Part shown: positions 4,893 through 5,417 of the stretch, one piece after another
Layout of the letters: each line of letters opens with the position of its first letter
Position numbering within the stretch: the first letter of the stretch is position 1
Assembly: GCA_945870175.1 (NCBI GenBank)
Contig: CAMBRJ010000236.1
Location: 1-5,417 of the forward strand
Source: Gemmatimonas phototrophica
GTDB lineage: Bacteria > Gemmatimonadota > Gemmatimonadetes > Gemmatimonadales > Gemmatimonadaceae
DNA: 5,417 nucleotides
Reading direction: 5' to 3'
Translations under genes and position numbers: made by a program
Notes under the pieces: generated by a model
What the model was told of the DNA's origin: nothing
Database searches by the model: none
The model's input: the letters and a program-made list of their open reading frames with translations, nothing else

Positions 4893-5417
4893 ATGGCTAT
4901 GCAATACTTGCTTATTCGTAGACTCTCGACCTTTGCCATGGCGGCGGCCGCATGGTCGGCGACCACACTCGCTGCGCAGCGCGCCCCCCGCGGCGGGCAA
5001 GACAGCACCACGCGCGATACCACCGCGCGCGCCCTCCCCACGCTGCAGGTCACCGCGACCGCCGTGGCCACCGAGGCGCGCCGCATCGCGCAGCCCACGG
5101 CCCTGCTCAGCGGGGCCGAACTCCGACGGGCCAATTCCGCCTCCCTGGGCGAAACGCTCCAGCAGATCCCTGGAATCCGCTCGCTCTCCATGACCACGGG
5201 CATCGGCAAGCCCGTGATCCGCGGCCTCACCAACAACCGCGTGGTCACCCTCGCCAACGGCCAGCGCACGGAAACGCAGCAGTGGGGGCACGACCACTCC
5301 CCCAACGTGGAATCGGCCGACGCCGAACGGCTTGAAGTCGTGAAGGGACCGGCCAGTGTGCTGTACGGATCCGACGCCCTCGGCGGCGTCGTGAACGTGG
5401 TGCGGCGCCCGCTACCC
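4893..5417 (+). CDS. TonB-dependent outer-membrane receptor, N-terminal part (3' end outside window)
   Basis: 175 codons are open to the window edge. Residues 1-28 are a signal peptide (Arg9/Arg10, Ala-rich core, cleavage near 'LAA-Q'), targeting the outer membrane. A short polar linker (30-47) leads to a TonB-box-like 'LPTLQVTATA' (48-57), then the plug domain. Plug segments are 'LLSGAELRRANSASLGETLQ' (71-90), 'IPGIRSL' (92-98), 'KPVIRGLTNNRVVTLANGQR' (106-125) and 'AERLEVVKGPASVLYGSDAL' (144-163), ending in 'GGVVNVV'. There is no N-terminal carboxypeptidase-like domain. 'QQWGHDHSPNVE' (129-140) carries two His and an Asp; as far as I recall, similar Trp/acid/His loops occur in ZnuD-like metal receptors, so metal or metal-chelate uptake is a possibility only. 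The transmembrane barrel (several hundred residues) lies outside the window. ATG 4893 is chosen from promoter geometry; ATG 4899 is an alternative. Confidence 0.9.
   Translation, partial: MAMQYLLIRRLSTFAMAAAAWSATTLAAQRAPRGGQDSTTRDTTARALPTLQVTATAVATEARRIAQPTALLSGAELRRANSASLGETLQQIPGIRSLSMTTGIGKPVIRGLTNNRVVTLANGQRTETQQWGHDHSPNVESADAERLEVVKGPASVLYGSDALGGVVNVVRRPLP

Noticed and set aside
4836..5305. Minus-strand open frames (153 and 141 codons) and plus-strand frames of 101 and 127 codons opposite or within the receptor gene
   Set aside because: All overlap the receptor N-terminus, whose signal peptide, TonB-box-like segment and plug motifs are unmistakable. Their translations are low-complexity Arg/Pro/Ala sequences.

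Overview
The window is about 5.4 kb of GC-rich bacterial chromosome. It carries five protein genes, two of them cut by the window edges. Three of the five products have export signals: a Tat-type signal on a TIM-barrel protein, a Sec-type signal on an S9 peptidase, and a signal on a TonB-dependent outer-membrane receptor. The organism is therefore Gram-negative-like (diderm). High GC, small Ala/Gly/Arg-rich leaders ending in 'AQ', a TonB receptor without an N-terminal carboxypeptidase-like domain, and large S9 peptidases together fit Gemmatimonadota best. That placement is an inference from style, not a proven assignment. I see no rRNA, tRNA, CRISPR array, insertion sequence or phage gene.

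Layout. (i) 1-531, plus strand: the C-terminal two thirds of a short-chain dehydrogenase/reductase (SDR). The Tyr of its YxxxK motif is replaced by Thr. (ii) 532-689: a convergent intergenic region filled by an elaborate imperfect palindrome built of 9-bp units (consensus NNCGCGAAG). It probably acts as a bidirectional terminator and may be a copy of an interspersed repeat. (iii) 690-1565, minus strand: a Tat-exported sugar phosphate isomerase/epimerase-like TIM-barrel protein. (iv) 1566-1652: a short divergent promoter region with a perfect 12-bp palindrome. (v) 1653-4241, plus strand: a large secreted prolyl-oligopeptidase-family peptidase that most resembles the glutamyl endopeptidase (cGEP/S9D) branch. 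(vi) 4248-4820, plus strand: a YdeI/OmpD-associated (OmdA-like) protein, 6 nt downstream and in the same frame as the peptidase, separated from it by a single TAG. (vii) 4821-4892: a comparatively AT-rich promoter region. (viii) 4893-5417, plus strand: the first 175 codons of a TonB-dependent receptor that runs off the window.

How the genes may work together. The peptidase and the OmdA-like gene look like a two-gene transcription unit. The isomerase-like gene is transcribed divergently from it, and the receptor gene appears to have its own promoter. The window gives no evidence of one shared pathway. The common theme is secreted or envelope nutrient handling (extracytoplasmic peptidase, exported sugar-active protein, outer-membrane uptake).

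The most distinctive regulatory observation is that two start codons (at 1565 on minus and 4893 on plus) are preceded by the same geometry: [T][T/C]GCGC, 17 nt, TAA[C/T]CT, 6 nt, ATG. This would place transcription start on the A of the ATG and give leaderless mRNAs. I found no convincing new defence or mobile system here.
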